Positions 17,943 through 27,338 of a DNA stretch of 64,000 nucleotides are shown one piece after another (within the stretch, counting starts at the first letter, position 1; every line of letters begins with the position of its first letter). The position numbers were made by a program, and so were the translations under genes. The notes beneath the pieces were generated by a model that had not been told where the DNA came from, did not search any database, and saw nothing but the letters and a program-made list of their open reading frames with translations. Source of the DNA: an uncultured Acidobacteriaceae bacterium (GTDB lineage: Bacteria; Acidobacteriota; Terriglobia; Terriglobales; Acidobacteriaceae); assembly GCA_903842065.1 (NCBI GenBank), contig CAIMKZ010000077.1, forward strand, positions 1 through 64,000, read 5' to 3'.

Positions 17943-19703
17943 TTGAAGACGAACAATCAGGACGCAGCCGTATCCATGCCCGAGAACGGCGCGCTCCATC
18001 GTCCTGCCTGGCGGCGGCGCATCTCCTCTATCGCCGCGAAGATTCGTCTCCGGTACTGGCTCCGCTACGTCGTCTTCCTTGCCGTCATGGAAGCGCTCAG
18101 CGTGATCGTTGACCGGCAGAGTGGATTGTTCCCGCTCCACCATCACCTCCATCTGGAAGCGCCCCTGCTGCTGGCGCTCTATTGGCTGCTCGGCTTCGCG
18201 CTTCGGCAGTCGAAGATGTCGGCGTTCGTCGCCGCGCTGCCCATTGTGTTCGCATACTTCGCCTGCGATCTCTTCTACATCTCCTACGGTGACGTGTTGC
18301 GCGTGGTTGACGGCAAGAGCCTGCCCACGCTTATCGAGGTGCTGCACTTCTGGGGAAGGGCGGGAGTGCTGCTCATCCTCGGCCTGCCTATTGTTCTGCT
18401 GATCGCGTTCGTCGACTATCGAAGGTACTGGCGTCTGCTTGCTGTTTCTGTCCTGGCGCTGCTGGCCGCGGTCACGGTGGAGTTCTTTCCCAACGCCGCT
18501 CTTTCCGCGTTACAGCTCGGGCGTTTTGAAGTTCTGGAATTCTCCGACGCCGAAACCCTCATCGCCAACGGCCGCCTCACGACAGTGCTGTACTTTGAGG
18601 CTTCACGGCGGGTTGCGATACGCCAGACCGAGGCCTACGGCCGGCGCACCGACATCGACAATAAGGTTCGCGACATCTCAGGTTTCATCAAGTCGAACGG
18701 CAATCGCCGCAACGTGTTTGTGGTTGTGCTTGAAAGCTGGGTCGATCCCACGCTTTTCGGCGCGGTCACTTTCTCTCGCGATCCCCGTCACCCCGACTTC
18801 GCCGCGCTCGCAGGCGACCAGCAGAGCTTCTCCATCTCGCCCGTCTTTGGTGGAGAGACCGCTCAGGCCGAGTTCGAAGTGCTGTGCGGCGTACCCGCCT
18901 TGCAGAAGATATCCGAGATCGAATTCGACAACTTCACCGGGCACCCGGCCGGTTGCATGCCCGAGATCCTGGGCAAGGCCGGCTACTCCACATACGTCAC
19001 CAACGCATTCAGGCCCGACTACTTCAACAGCACGAGGGCTTACTCCGGCACCGGATTCGGCAAGCTCTACTTCCCCCGCGAGTACGCGCCTGACCGAGAC
19101 ACGTATCTGTCGGTGGCCAACGTCTCGGAGGCAGAGGAATACCTGTTCGACGGCGATCTGTTTACTCAGAATCTCGGCTTCGTCGCCCAGACTCTCCACG
19201 AGCACCCCGGCCAGCCGATCCTGAACTACGTGCTCGCCATGTACGGCCACGAGCCGCACGAGATTGACACAACGCGCCGACCGCTGGTGCTCTCGATGCA
19301 ATCGCCGTTCGACGATAAGCAACTGATGCGCGCCGCCAACCAGTACTACTACCGCACTCAGGCAATCGCCGCCTATGTTCGCGGCCTCGTCAAGCTCGAT
19401 CCCAACAGTCTGATCATTCTGGTCTCAGACCACCTGCCGCCGCTCAACGAAGGAATTAAAAGCTACAAGGATTTCCGCTACCTCGACAACATCGAGGACA
19501 GCACGCACATGAACCGCATCCTGATCGTAGAGAACGGCAAAGCGGTGCGGCATGACACCATCCACCACTACAACGTCTCTACGCTTATCTACAACTACCT
19601 GACCGGCGAAAAATTCTGCGCGCAGCACAAGTGCGATCTTTCCGCCGCCGAGCGCGAGGAGCAGTACAAGCTGCTGATCTCGCGCGCAGTCAGCCCGAAC
19701 TAG
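17943..19703 (+). CDS. LTA-synthase-like membrane sulfatase/phosphoglycerol transferase
   Basis: This 586-aa protein has four to five transmembrane helices in residues 20-190 and an extracytoplasmic alkaline-phosphatase/sulfatase-fold domain (about 265-560). The metal-binding start is VVVLESWVDPTLF, the probable nucleophile Thr lies in GGETAQAEFEVLCG, and a late metal motif is SDHLPP. Related enzymes transfer phosphoglycerol or phosphoethanolamine to envelope polymers. The gene stands alone, so the substrate is unknown. I prefer the TTG at 17943, because ggag lies 6 nt upstream; the ATG at 17976 is the alternative. Confidence 0.82.
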   Translation: MKTNNQDAAVSMPENGALHRPAWRRRISSIAAKIRLRYWLRYVVFLAVMEALSVIVDRQSGLFPLHHHLHLEAPLLLALYWLLGFALRQSKMSAFVAALPIVFAYFACDLFYISYGDVLRVVDGKSLPTLIEVLHFWGRAGVLLILGLPIVLLIAFVDYRRYWRLLAVSVLALLAAVTVEFFPNAALSALQLGRFEVLEFSDAETLIANGRLTTVLYFEASRRVAIRQTEAYGRRTDIDNKVRDISGFIKSNGNRRNVFVVVLESWVDPTLFGAVTFSRDPRHPDFAALAGDQQSFSISPVFGGETAQAEFEVLCGVPALQKISEIEFDNFTGHPAGCMPEILGKAGYSTYVTNAFRPDYFNSTRAYSGTGFGKLYFPREYAPDRDTYLSVANVSEAEEYLFDGDLFTQNLGFVAQTLHEHPGQPILNYVLAMYGHEPHEIDTTRRPLVLSMQSPFDDKQLMRAANQYYYRTQAIAAYVRGLVKLDPNSLIILVSDHLPPLNEGIKSYKDFRYLDNIEDSTHMNRILIVENGKAVRHDTIHHYNVSTLIYNYLTGEKFCAQHKCDLSAAEREEQYKLLISRAVSPN

Positions 19704-19801
19704 TCGGGTGGCGTTTCGTAATTCTGGGAGTTGTTGTTTTCAGAAAGCCTGAGAGAAGCCGAAGCCGCGCATCGTGCAGGGACGTAGCTAGAAGCTGCCT
19801 T

Positions 19802-20239
19802 TCACAGCAGCTTCCCCTCGGCCAGATCCTTTACCAGCCCGCGGTCGGCGGCAAGAAAATCATACCCAGCCAGCTCATCGAGCTTCACCCACTTCACCTG
19901 CGCGTAGATGTGGTTCACAATCTCGCCCGTGAAGTCGCTTACCTCGAAGAACTTCAGGTCCACCGCGCCGCCATGCCGGTAGTTGTGCCGGATGCGGGTA
20001 ATCTGGCGGCCTACGGTGGCGTCAATCCCGAGTTCCTCGTCCAGTTCGCGCTTCAGTGCCTCAGGCGCGCTCTCGCCCGGCTCTATCTTGCCGCCCGGAA
20101 ACTCCCACAACAGCGCCATGGGCTGGTCGGGGCGCCGTTGCCCGATCAGCACTTCGCCGTTTCTAAGGATCAGAGCCGCGGCCACAAATCGAAGCGCCGG
20201 ACCCGGCCGGTTAGGCCCGTTGAGCTGAGGCTTTTCCAC
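19802..20239 (-). CDS. Nudix hydrolase, MutT-like
   Basis: This 145-aa protein has a complete Nudix box: Gly50, Glu56, Arg64-Glu65, Glu68-Glu69 and Gly71. The surrounding LIGQRRPDQPMALLWEFPGGKIEPGE is typical of MutT/NudG-type enzymes that remove oxidised nucleotides such as 8-oxo-dGTP. It is soluble and of normal length. A 4-gene stretch of small enzymes surrounds it, without a clear operon. The substrate is inferred from similarity only. Confidence 0.88.
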   Translation of the reverse strand: MEKPQLNGPNRPGPALRFVAAALILRNGEVLIGQRRPDQPMALLWEFPGGKIEPGESAPEALKRELDEELGIDATVGRQITRIRHNYRHGGAVDLKFFEVSDFTGEIVNHIYAQVKWVKLDELAGYDFLAADRGLVKDLAEGKLL

Positions 20240-20325
20240 GCCTCCAGTCTAAACCCAACAACCCAAAATGAGTTAGCTTCGACTCAAAGCGGGTTCTGTG
20301 CTGGTTACCCCCGCCGTTCGTTTGC

Positions 20326-21084
20326 CTAAAGCAGCGGACCTTCGCCATCCACTGCGGCTTCGGCTGCGTCGGCACCGGTAGGTGCAAAGTAGCCCCATCC
20401 TCGCGCGTTCGCGGCCTCCACCAGTGCCGGCGAAGGATTCACCGGAAACGGATTCCGTGCCAGATCCAGCATCGCCAAGTCGTGGATCGAGTTGCCGAAG
20501 ACCGCATCCGGATTCGGCAGTCCCGCATTGCGCAGAGCCACAGCCTTGCCCTCGTCGGTCGGTACCGCTACCAGATCGTGGGTGATCAAGCCGTTCATAA
20601 CCCGCACCTCGGCCGCCAGAATCCGATCGGGACCGATGCCGAAGTCGCGCACGCCCTCTTCAATCACCCAGCGGTTCGTCGAACTCACCGCCCACAGCTC
20701 AACTCCCGCAGAACGCAGTTTTTCAATCAGCGAGATCACTTCCGCAAAGTACCGCGGCCGGATGAACTGGTTGAAGTATCGAGCCGCGGCATCCTTCAGC
20801 TCCTGCTCCCGGAGTCCTGCGTAGATCTGCACCATCTCGCCGCAGATCGTCACTTCGTCCACGCTGCCTGCGCGATAAGCGCGATGCCGGGTGTCGATCC
20901 AGTCCGAGGTCGAGCGCGAGACCAGACCCTGCTCCAGCGACCACACCATGAACCCGTAGCCGGCGTCGCCGCTCCACAGCGTTCCATCGCAGTCAAATAC
21001 CGCTACACGCGGCCTGATGTCCAGTACCTGCCGCTCAAACTCCGCCGCGCTCCACAACCGGGATTCCATCTCAGTAATCTTCAA
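20326..21084 (-). CDS. HAD-family (IB) phosphatase, phosphoserine-phosphatase-like
   Basis: This 252-aa protein contains all HAD motifs: FDCDGTLW with nucleophile Asp31 and acid/base Asp33, Ser134 in AVSSTN, Lys180 in DEGK and GNSIHDLAML at 197-206. The helical cap between residues 40 and 115 marks subclass IB (SerB/related phosphatases). The motif IV Asp-Asp is replaced by His-Asp, so activity may differ. It probably hydrolyses a small phosphorylated metabolite. It is transcribed on the same strand as the Nudix gene but 87 bp upstream. Confidence 0.83.
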   Translation of the reverse strand: MKITEMESRLWSAAEFERQVLDIRPRVAVFDCDGTLWSGDAGYGFMVWSLEQGLVSRSTSDWIDTRHRAYRAGSVDEVTICGEMVQIYAGLREQELKDAAARYFNQFIRPRYFAEVISLIEKLRSAGVELWAVSSTNRWVIEEGVRDFGIGPDRILAAEVRVMNGLITHDLVAVPTDEGKAVALRNAGLPNPDAVFGNSIHDLAMLDLARNPFPVNPSPALVEAANARGWGYFAPTGADAAEAAVDGEGPLL

Positions 21085-21283
21085 TTTCGTTCTCTCGCTC
21101 GTATTCCGAACACTTATCCAATTCTATTTTCGTTGATTCCGGACGGTTTTGTGCGAAAACCTTGTGAACGTGGTGCCTGCGCAGGCACTCGGTCAAGTGT
21201 TGAAGTTGATTCCGTGATGAACGTGGTTCGGTGAAACTAGCGCGTGCTCCGTCACGCGACTTCCACGGCCCATAATCGGGATT

Positions 21284-22279
21284 GTGGAAGGCACTCGCAA
21301 CAACTCGCTGCTCAGGGACTATCAGACCTATCTGCGCGTCGAAAAAGGTCTGCGCCCGCTCACCGGCGAGGCCTATCTCGGCGACCTGCGAACCTTTGCC
21401 GAGTTTCTCGAAGGCCGCAACGGCGTTCTGCTGCTGGCCGTGCAGGACGATGTGGCCTCGTTCCTCGAACACCTGCGCACCCACGGCATCGACTCCCGTT
21501 CCACGGCCCGCAAACTGAGCTGCCTGCGCGGCTTCTACAAGTGGCTGCTGCTCGACCGCCGCATCCACCACGACCCGACCGTCAACATCGAGTCGCCCAA
21601 GGCCTGGAAGGTTCTGCCCAAGTCGCTCGCTGAGCCAGAGGTCGCCGAGATGCTCGAGCGCGCATCGATGGCCGCTTCGCATCCCCAGGCCAAAGCCACA
21701 GCGCTGCGCGACCGCGCCATCCTCGAACTGCTCTACGCGGGCGGACTGCGCGTCTCAGAGGTTACAACGCTTGTTACCAGCGACCTGCGCCTCGACGTCG
21801 GCCGCGTGCATGTGCGCGGCAAGGGCGACAAGGAGCGCATTGTGCCCCTGGGCCGCACAGCAATCGAATCCATCGAAGAGTATCTGCGCCAGGGCCGGCC
21901 GCATCTTGAGCGCATCAGCTCGGCCCGCAAGTCCACAGTCGCGCGTGCTTCTACAGCCACGCTCTTTCTCTCGCTGCGCGGCATGCCGCTCACCCGCCAG
22001 TGGATCTGGCATCTGGTCAAGTCTGCCAACAGCGAGGCCAGCCCGCACCGGCTGCGCCACAGTTGCGCTACGCACATGGTCGAACACGGCGCCGATCTGC
22101 GCAGCGTGCAGACCATGCTCGGCCACGCCGACATCTCCACCACGCAGGTCTACACGCATCTCGCGCTAGGAAGGCTCAAGGAAGTTCACCGCCTGCACCA
22201 TCCCCGCGCAACCCGTCGCATAGATGAGGCCGCCGAGCAGCCCGCGCATATCCTCGAAGAGCTTGAGGAGACCGCATGA
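21284..22279 (+). CDS. xerD: Tyrosine recombinase, XerD-like
   Basis: This 331-aa site-specific recombinase has the SAM-like N-terminal domain (residues 10-95) and the catalytic domain with Arg156, Lys180, His255, Arg258, His281 and nucleophile Tyr290, all present. It starts at a GTG. Its last four bases overlap the first of the next recombinase gene. XerC and XerD normally resolve chromosome dimers at dif with FtsK. Which of the two is XerC or XerD is not certain from sequence alone. I see no convincing dif site in the window. Confidence 0.88.
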   Translation: MEGTRNNSLLRDYQTYLRVEKGLRPLTGEAYLGDLRTFAEFLEGRNGVLLLAVQDDVASFLEHLRTHGIDSRSTARKLSCLRGFYKWLLLDRRIHHDPTVNIESPKAWKVLPKSLAEPEVAEMLERASMAASHPQAKATALRDRAILELLYAGGLRVSEVTTLVTSDLRLDVGRVHVRGKGDKERIVPLGRTAIESIEEYLRQGRPHLERISSARKSTVARASTATLFLSLRGMPLTRQWIWHLVKSANSEASPHRLRHSCATHMVEHGADLRSVQTMLGHADISTTQVYTHLALGRLKEVHRLHHPRATRRIDEAAEQPAHILEELEETA

Positions 22280-23238
22280 CCGCGGAGACAACTGTCGAGC
22301 AGGCAACTCCGCTTTCCACTCTCGCCAGCGATTTTCTGCGCGTCCTCGCTAACGAGCGTGGGGCTTCAGCACACACCATGCGTGCCTACCGCCGCGAACT
22401 CTCGGGATTCGCCGAATGGATGGCGGACCAGTATTCCGACCTTGACCTCGTCGCCATCGAACACACCCACATCCGCGCCTGGCTCGGATCGCTCTACGAT
22501 CGCGGTCTCTCCAAGCCCTCGGCTGCTCGTGCTCTGGCCGCCGTACGCAGCTGGTTCAAGTGGCTGGCCCGCTCCGGCCGCATTGAGAAGAACCCTGCCT
22601 CGCTCGTCTCCACTCCCAAGCTTCCCAAGCATCTGCCCCGCGTGCCATCGATCGAGCAGATGAACCGCGTCGTTGACTCTGTCGACGACAGTGCCGCCAC
22701 CTGGCCCGCCCGCGATCGCGCCATCCTCGAACTGCTCTATGGCTGCGGCATCCGCAACGCCGAACTCACCGGCCTCAACCTCGAAGACATCCACTGGGCC
22801 AACGAAGCCATTCTGGTGCGCGGCAAGGGCCAGAAGCAGCGCTATGTGCCGCTCGGCGACGCCGCTGCGCAGGCGCTGCGCGTCTACCTCGGGGAACGCT
22901 CAGCCCGTCTCACAGCCGCCGGCGCCAGTACGCGCGCGCTGTTGCTCAACCTGCGACTGCGCGGCGTCAAAGCTCCGGGTGGCGAAGCCCGCCTCACAAC
23001 ACGCAGCGTGGGACGCATCGTCAAGCGCATCGCCATCGAGCACGGCATGGCCTCCGATGTGCACCCGCACACCCTGCGACACGCCTTCGGCACACATTTA
23101 CTTGAGGAGGGCGCCGACCTGCGCGCCATTCAGGAACTGCTCGGCCACGAGCGGCTGTCCACGACGCAGCGCTACACGCAGATGACCGTCACCCAGCTCA
23201 CCGAGGTCTACGATCGCACGCATCCGCGGGCAAGGTAG
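22276..23238 (+). CDS. xerC: Tyrosine recombinase, XerC-like
   Basis: This 320-aa recombinase starts in the ATGA overlap with the preceding gene, so the two are translationally coupled. The catalytic residues are Arg150, Lys174, His255, Arg258, His281 and Tyr290. [10 protein letters not shown] near the end is typical of XerC/XerD proteins. Because both recombinases are complete and made in equal amounts from one transcript, they probably form the heterotetramer. In most bacteria xerC and xerD are unlinked. Confidence 0.88.
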   Translation: MTAETTVEQATPLSTLASDFLRVLANERGASAHTMRAYRRELSGFAEWMADQYSDLDLVAIEHTHIRAWLGSLYDRGLSKPSAARALAAVRSWFKWLARSGRIEKNPASLVSTPKLPKHLPRVPSIEQMNRVVDSVDDSAATWPARDRAILELLYGCGIRNAELTGLNLEDIHWANEAILVRGKGQKQRYVPLGDAAAQALRVYLGERSARLTAAGASTRALLLNLRLRGVKAPGGEARLTTRSVGRIVKRIAIEHGMASDVHPHTLRHAFGTHLLEEGADLRAIQELLGHERLSTTQRYTQMTVTQLTEVYDRTHPRAR

Positions 23239-23273
23239 TACGGCGCGGCAGATTCATTAAGGCAATACTTCAG

Positions 23274-24050
23274 CTATTTCTTGCGGGATTTTTCTCGCGC
23301 TAGCACCGGCGCAAACTCCGCCGCTACCTTTGCCCGCCGCCGCGCCGCCGCGATCCCCTTCTTGGCCAGATACGCCTCCAGCGCCGCGATTGTGTCGGTG
23401 GGCTCAATGCAGCCTTCCAGGCTCCACGGCACGCACTCGATCAGCGAGGGCCCGTTGCCCTTGCGCGCATGCCTCATGCTCTCGGCTGCCGCGCGATAGA
23501 TTCCCAGCACGTCGTCGCGGTCCACAATCATCGAGGGCATTCCCGCGGGCGCGCCTTCGCCAACTTTCTTGTCGATGTCGCAGTTCGCCACCAGCAGCAT
23601 CGGCAGACGCTCGCTCTGCACAGCGTCGAGCAGCGCTCTCCAGTTGCGATCCGTTACCGTCCCGCGAAAGGCCACTACAACCTTGCCGTTGCTGCTCTTT
23701 GCAAGTTTGCGTGCAGTAGCCAGCGCGCTCTTGAGGCGCATATCAAAGCGCAATCGTTCGGCCGCCGCCGGCTTGCGCCGTGCCGCCAGCACTCGTGGCA
23801 CACTCTCGCCGGTCACAAGCGCAGGCAGCGCGTCGTGGACGTGCGCAGCCAGCAAGTCACCCTTGCCGATGTCGATGCACGCGCTTACGGCCGCGGCGGC
23901 ACTTGCCCAGCGCTTCCTGTCGGCTGTGCTTGGCTTCAGCGCATCTGACAGCATGCGGCAGCGCACAGCGTTGTCAAAAAGCGCAATCAGCTTTGCGCGG
24001 CTGATGAGCACAAAGCGCCCATCGTCGTTCTTCCTGGATTTTGTCGGCAT
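23274..24050 (-). CDS. Degenerate TPP-dependent E1-alpha-like protein
   Basis: This 258-aa protein resembles the alpha subunit of 2-oxo acid dehydrogenase E1. Residues about 20-110 match the substrate-channel helices (LIALFDNAVRCRMLSDAL, GDLLAAHVHDALPAL), and residues 160-230 match the C-terminal part (GMPSMIVDRDDVLGIYRAAAESMRHAR, GPSLIECVPW). The central thiamine-diphosphate motif, which starts Gly-Asp-Gly and ends Asn-Asn, is replaced by FRGTVTDRNW...VANCD. The protein is also shorter than the usual 320-360 aa. It is therefore unlikely to be an active dehydrogenase. It follows argJ by 40 bp on the same strand. Confidence 0.65.
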   Translation of the reverse strand: MPTKSRKNDDGRFVLISRAKLIALFDNAVRCRMLSDALKPSTADRKRWASAAAAVSACIDIGKGDLLAAHVHDALPALVTGESVPRVLAARRKPAAAERLRFDMRLKSALATARKLAKSSNGKVVVAFRGTVTDRNWRALLDAVQSERLPMLLVANCDIDKKVGEGAPAGMPSMIVDRDDVLGIYRAAAESMRHARKGNGPSLIECVPWSLEGCIEPTDTIAALEAYLAKKGIAAARRRAKVAAEFAPVLAREKSRKK

Positions 24051-24090
24051 CTCTGGCGTTCAACTCGAATCGGTGATTGCTGCGTTTGTG

Positions 24091-25308
24091 CTACGTCGAG
24101 TAATCGGCGTTGATGTGGATGTACTCGGTGGTCAGATCGGTAGTCCAGAAGACGCAGCTTCCATCTCCGACGTGCAGATCGATGGTGATGGTGAATTCGC
24201 GCTGCTCCAGGTACTTGTGCGCGGCCGCCTCGTCGTACTGCGGCGACCGGCCTCCGTCGATGCAGATGGGCAGTTCGCCGAAGCGGATCTCGAACTTCTC
24301 CGGATCGACCTCCGCGCCCGAGTAGCCGATCGCCGCCGCCAGACGTCCCCAGTTGGGATCGCACCCGGCCCACGCCGTCTTTACCAGCGGCGAGTGCGCA
24401 ATAGCCTTAGCCGCGCGCAGCGCATCGGCGTCGCTGGCCGCGCCCTTGATCCGCAGTTCGACGACATGCGTAAGGCCCTCGCCGTCGCTCACCACCTGCT
24501 TGGCCAGCGAGACACAAACCTGGTTCAGCGCCGCGGCAAAAGCCTCGTTGCCCGCGTCCACCTTCACGCCGCTCGCCCCCGATGCCAGCAGCAGAACCGT
24601 GTCGTTGGTCGAAGTGTCGCCGTCTACTGAGATGCGGTTGAAGCTCCGCTCGATCGACGCGTTCAAGTATTCCTGCAAAACCGCCGGCTCGATCGCGGCA
24701 TCGGTCATGATGTAGACAAGCATCGTCGCGTGTGGAACCAGTTGCGGATGAATCATCCCCGAGCCCTTGCCAAAAGCGGCGATGCGGATCTCCCGACCCT
24801 CCAGCCCGCCGTCGATGCGCGCAAAGGCCGTCTTCTCCACTGTGTCGGTGGTCAGAATCGCCTGCGCCACTTCCTGAAACAGGTCGTGTTCGGCGCCGAT
24901 GTGCGCGGCAAGTCCGGGCAGAGCGTCGATGAGCTTATAGGCCGGCAATGGTACGCCGATCACGCCCGTCGAGGAAGGGAAGACCTCCTCCTGTTTGCAG
25001 CCGAACACCTTCGCCGCCGCCTCGCATGTGGCACGCGCTGCATCCAGGCCCACCTGGCCTGTAGCGCAGTTGGCGTTGCCGGCATTGATGGCAACCACGC
25101 GCACTTTGCCGCCCGTCGCCTTCAGGTGCGCCTTGTCCACGATCAGCGGAGCGGCGATGACCCGGTTGGAGGTGAACGCCGCCGCGGCGCTCGCCGGCTG
25201 GTCGGCCACGATCAACGAAAAGTCGGCCCGGCCGCTGGCTTTTACGCCGGCCTTGGTGGCTCCAAAACGGAATCCACGAGGAATCACGAGAGGTGCAAGA
25301 TCGCTCAT
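24091..25308 (-). CDS. argJ: Bifunctional glutamate N-acetyltransferase/amino-acid acetyltransferase
   Basis: ArgJ recycles the acetyl group from N-acetylornithine to glutamate in arginine biosynthesis. The 405-aa precursor contains the self-cleavage site PHATMLVY; cleavage between Ala194 and Thr195 creates the nucleophile. Other signatures are NAGNANCATG, PSSTGVIGVPL and the C-terminal ending HINADYST. It stands apart from other arg genes here. Its presence indicates the acetylated arginine pathway, which matters for interpreting the LysW-like protein. Confidence 0.95.
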   Translation of the reverse strand: MSDLAPLVIPRGFRFGATKAGVKASGRADFSLIVADQPASAAAAFTSNRVIAAPLIVDKAHLKATGGKVRVVAINAGNANCATGQVGLDAARATCEAAAKVFGCKQEEVFPSSTGVIGVPLPAYKLIDALPGLAAHIGAEHDLFQEVAQAILTTDTVEKTAFARIDGGLEGREIRIAAFGKGSGMIHPQLVPHATMLVYIMTDAAIEPAVLQEYLNASIERSFNRISVDGDTSTNDTVLLLASGASGVKVDAGNEAFAAALNQVCVSLAKQVVSDGEGLTHVVELRIKGAASDADALRAAKAIAHSPLVKTAWAGCDPNWGRLAAAIGYSGAEVDPEKFEIRFGELPICIDGGRSPQYDEAAAHKYLEQREFTITIDLHVGDGSCVFWTTDLTTEYIHINADYST

Positions 25309-25356
25309 AGGTGTCGCACTTTATTCTAGCTGGTGAAGAGCCCTAATAGTGAGCCG

Positions 25357-26148
25357 ATGAGCGACTTCCCAACAAGCAGTTTTCTCGAGATGCGCAACGT
25401 GAACGTCGCCCGCGGCGACCGCGTCGTGCTGCGCGGCATCAACCTCAACATTCGCTCGGGCGAACACGTCGCCATCATGGGCCCCAACGGCTGCGGCAAG
25501 TCATCGCTCATTCTGGCCATGAACTGCCAGATCTATCCCGTCGCCTCGCCCGATACCACTCTGCGCATCTTCGGCCGCGAACGCTGGGACCTGACCGAGC
25601 TGCGCCGCCACTTTGGAGTTGTAGGCACGGACATGCCCGGCGAGCGCACCTCCGTCACCACCGGACTTGACGCAGTTGTAGCCGGCTTCTTCTCCGCCTC
25701 CAGCCTCTGGCCCAACCTGCACGTTACCGGTGAAATGCGCGAACGCGCCGGCGAGGCACTCGAACGAATGGAGGCCCAGCACCTGGCCTCCCAACTCGTC
25801 GGGACCATGTCGGCCGGAGAGAAGCGCCGCATCCTCATCGCCCGCGCCCTCGTTCACCGGCCCCGGCAGTTGCTCCTCGACGAGCCATCGAACGCACTCG
25901 ACCTCGCCGCCCAGCGCGATCTGCGCGAGGCCCTGCGCAGGCTGGCCCGCGAGGGAACCGGCCTCGTGCTTGTCACTCATCACCTTGCCGACATCCTGCC
26001 GGAGATCGAGCGCGTCATCCTGATGCTAGATGGCGGTATCGCCGGCGACGGACCCCGCGAGGAGATGCTGACCGAAGCGCGGCTCAGCGATCTCTTCCGC
26101 ACACCGGTCCGCATTGGCCGCGACGAAGAGTGGCTGCACAGCTGGTAG
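25357..26148 (+). CDS. ABC transporter ATP-binding protein
   Basis: This 263-aa ATPase has Walker A GPNGCGKSS (42-50), Q-loop region near 90, signature MSAGEKRRIL (151-160), Walker B LLLDEPSNALDL (172-183) and switch His208. The signature is a variant of LSGGQ. No permease is adjacent, so it may serve a distant transporter or act alone. It belongs to a YjkB/ModF-like subgroup. The GTG at 25333 is an alternative start. It is divergent from argJ and 53 bp before the EamA gene. Confidence 0.85.
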   Translation: MSDFPTSSFLEMRNVNVARGDRVVLRGINLNIRSGEHVAIMGPNGCGKSSLILAMNCQIYPVASPDTTLRIFGRERWDLTELRRHFGVVGTDMPGERTSVTTGLDAVVAGFFSASSLWPNLHVTGEMRERAGEALERMEAQHLASQLVGTMSAGEKRRILIARALVHRPRQLLLDEPSNALDLAAQRDLREALRRLAREGTGLVLVTHHLADILPEIERVILMLDGGIAGDGPREEMLTEARLSDLFRTPVRIGRDEEWLHSW

Positions 26149-26200
26149 TAAACATGCACTGGTAGTAGCGGTGCCACCTGATTTACCTGAGGTCGCGGCG

Positions 26201-27109
26201 ATGACACAAAGCACTGCTCGCTGGAAGATACTGATGGCTTACGCCATCATTTACTTCGTCTGGGGCTCTACGTTCTTCTTCATCCGCGTGGGCGTCCGTC
26301 AGGTTCCACCACTCTTGTTTGCGGCACTGCGCTTCATTCCGGCAGGTCTGGTACTGGTGGGCTGGTCGCTGGTTCGTGGCGACAGGCTGCCGCGCGCGCG
26401 CGAGTGGGCGTCGATCGCAGCCATTGCCTTCCTCATCTTCGTTATGGATTACGGCTTTCTATTCTGGGCTGAGCAGCGCGTGGCTTCGGGCGTGGCCGCT
26501 GTGATGATGGCAACCATCCCCGCATTCATGGTGCTGGCCGAGATTCTGATCCTCGGAACGCAGAAGATGACAGTGCGCCTGGCCGTTGCGCTCCTCATCG
26601 GACTCGCCGGCGTGGCCGTGCTCGTGAGCCATTCGCTCAATCTGGGCGATACCGCCATCGACACTGTGGGCGCGGCCACTCTGATTCTGGCTGCCATCAG
26701 CTGGTCGATAGCCGCCGCGCTATCACGCAAGCTGCCACTGCCGCGCGCCAAGGTAATGAGTTCGGGCGCGCAGATGCTGGCTGGCGGGCTGATGCTGACT
26801 CTTTGCTCAGCCTTTGCCGGAGAGTGGCATGGATTTCACTTTTCCTCGATCTCTGCCAGTGCGTGGTTCGCCTGCGCGTATCTTGCCATTGCCGGCTCGA
26901 TTGTCGGCTTTACCGCCTACGTCTGGCTTATCCATCGCGAGTCTCCGACTCGGGTGGGCACCTATGCCTACGTGAACCCCGTAGTAGCAGTCACTCTCGG
27001 TTATCTGCTCGGCGGCGAGGCGCTCGGTATGCGGACACTGCTGGGTTCGGCCTGCGTGCTGGTGAGCGTAGTGATGATTGCGAAACGGCCAGCGGTCAAG
27101 ACCGCATAA
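26201..27109 (+). CDS. EamA-family (DMT) transporter
   Basis: This 302-aa protein has ten predicted membrane helices in two EamA repeats (residues about 12-140 and 150-295). FVWGSTFFFIRVG near the start and PVVAVTLGYLLGGE near the end are typical of the drug/metabolite exporter superfamily. The substrate is unknown. The ATG at 26201 has a gaggt site upstream; the frame remains open farther 5' through the end of the preceding gene. The gene ends just before the promoter of the small RNA candidate. Confidence 0.88.
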   Translation: MTQSTARWKILMAYAIIYFVWGSTFFFIRVGVRQVPPLLFAALRFIPAGLVLVGWSLVRGDRLPRAREWASIAAIAFLIFVMDYGFLFWAEQRVASGVAAVMMATIPAFMVLAEILILGTQKMTVRLAVALLIGLAGVAVLVSHSLNLGDTAIDTVGAATLILAAISWSIAAALSRKLPLPRAKVMSSGAQMLAGGLMLTLCSAFAGEWHGFHFSSISASAWFACAYLAIAGSIVGFTAYVWLIHRESPTRVGTYAYVNPVVAVTLGYLLGGEALGMRTLLGSACVLVSVVMIAKRPAVKTA

Positions 27110-27115
27110 AGATCC

Positions 27116-27145
27116 TTGACCCCCCAGCCGCACCTGGGCTAAGTT
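27116..27145 (+). promoter_or_regulatory. Predicted promoter of the 27.15-27.38 kb transcript
   Basis: TTGACC (27116-27121), an 18-bp spacer and TAAGTT (27140-27145) resemble a housekeeping promoter. Transcription would begin near 27152, giving a leader that starts just before the anti-16S-like sequence. The -10 box is weak. Confidence 0.5.
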
Positions 27146-27178
27146 ATGGCTACACGGGAAAGGAGGTCGATCCAGCAA

Positions 27179-27229
27179 ATGAAGAGTGACTGTAGCAGTT
27201 GTACCCTACGTGAGGTGACTGAGGCCTGA
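27179..27229 (+). CDS. Mini-ORF, 16 aa, behind a very strong ribosome-binding sequence
   Basis: The ATG at 27179 follows the aggagg core by 12 nt and encodes MKSDCSSCTLREVTEA. The frame is open upstream to an ATG at 27146, but that lies before the predicted transcript start. The two Cys two residues apart (CSSC) are notable in so short a peptide. There is no direct evidence that it is translated. Confidence 0.35.
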   Translation: MKSDCSSCTLREVTEA

Positions 27230-27338
27230 GGCCCTTGCGCCCCCGGCTCAGATAAGACCCGGCGGAGGGATCTCCGTCATGGGCTCTGGCACTCGCCCCA
27301 AGCGCGATGGCTTCAGTCCAATCCCAACAGCCCACCGG

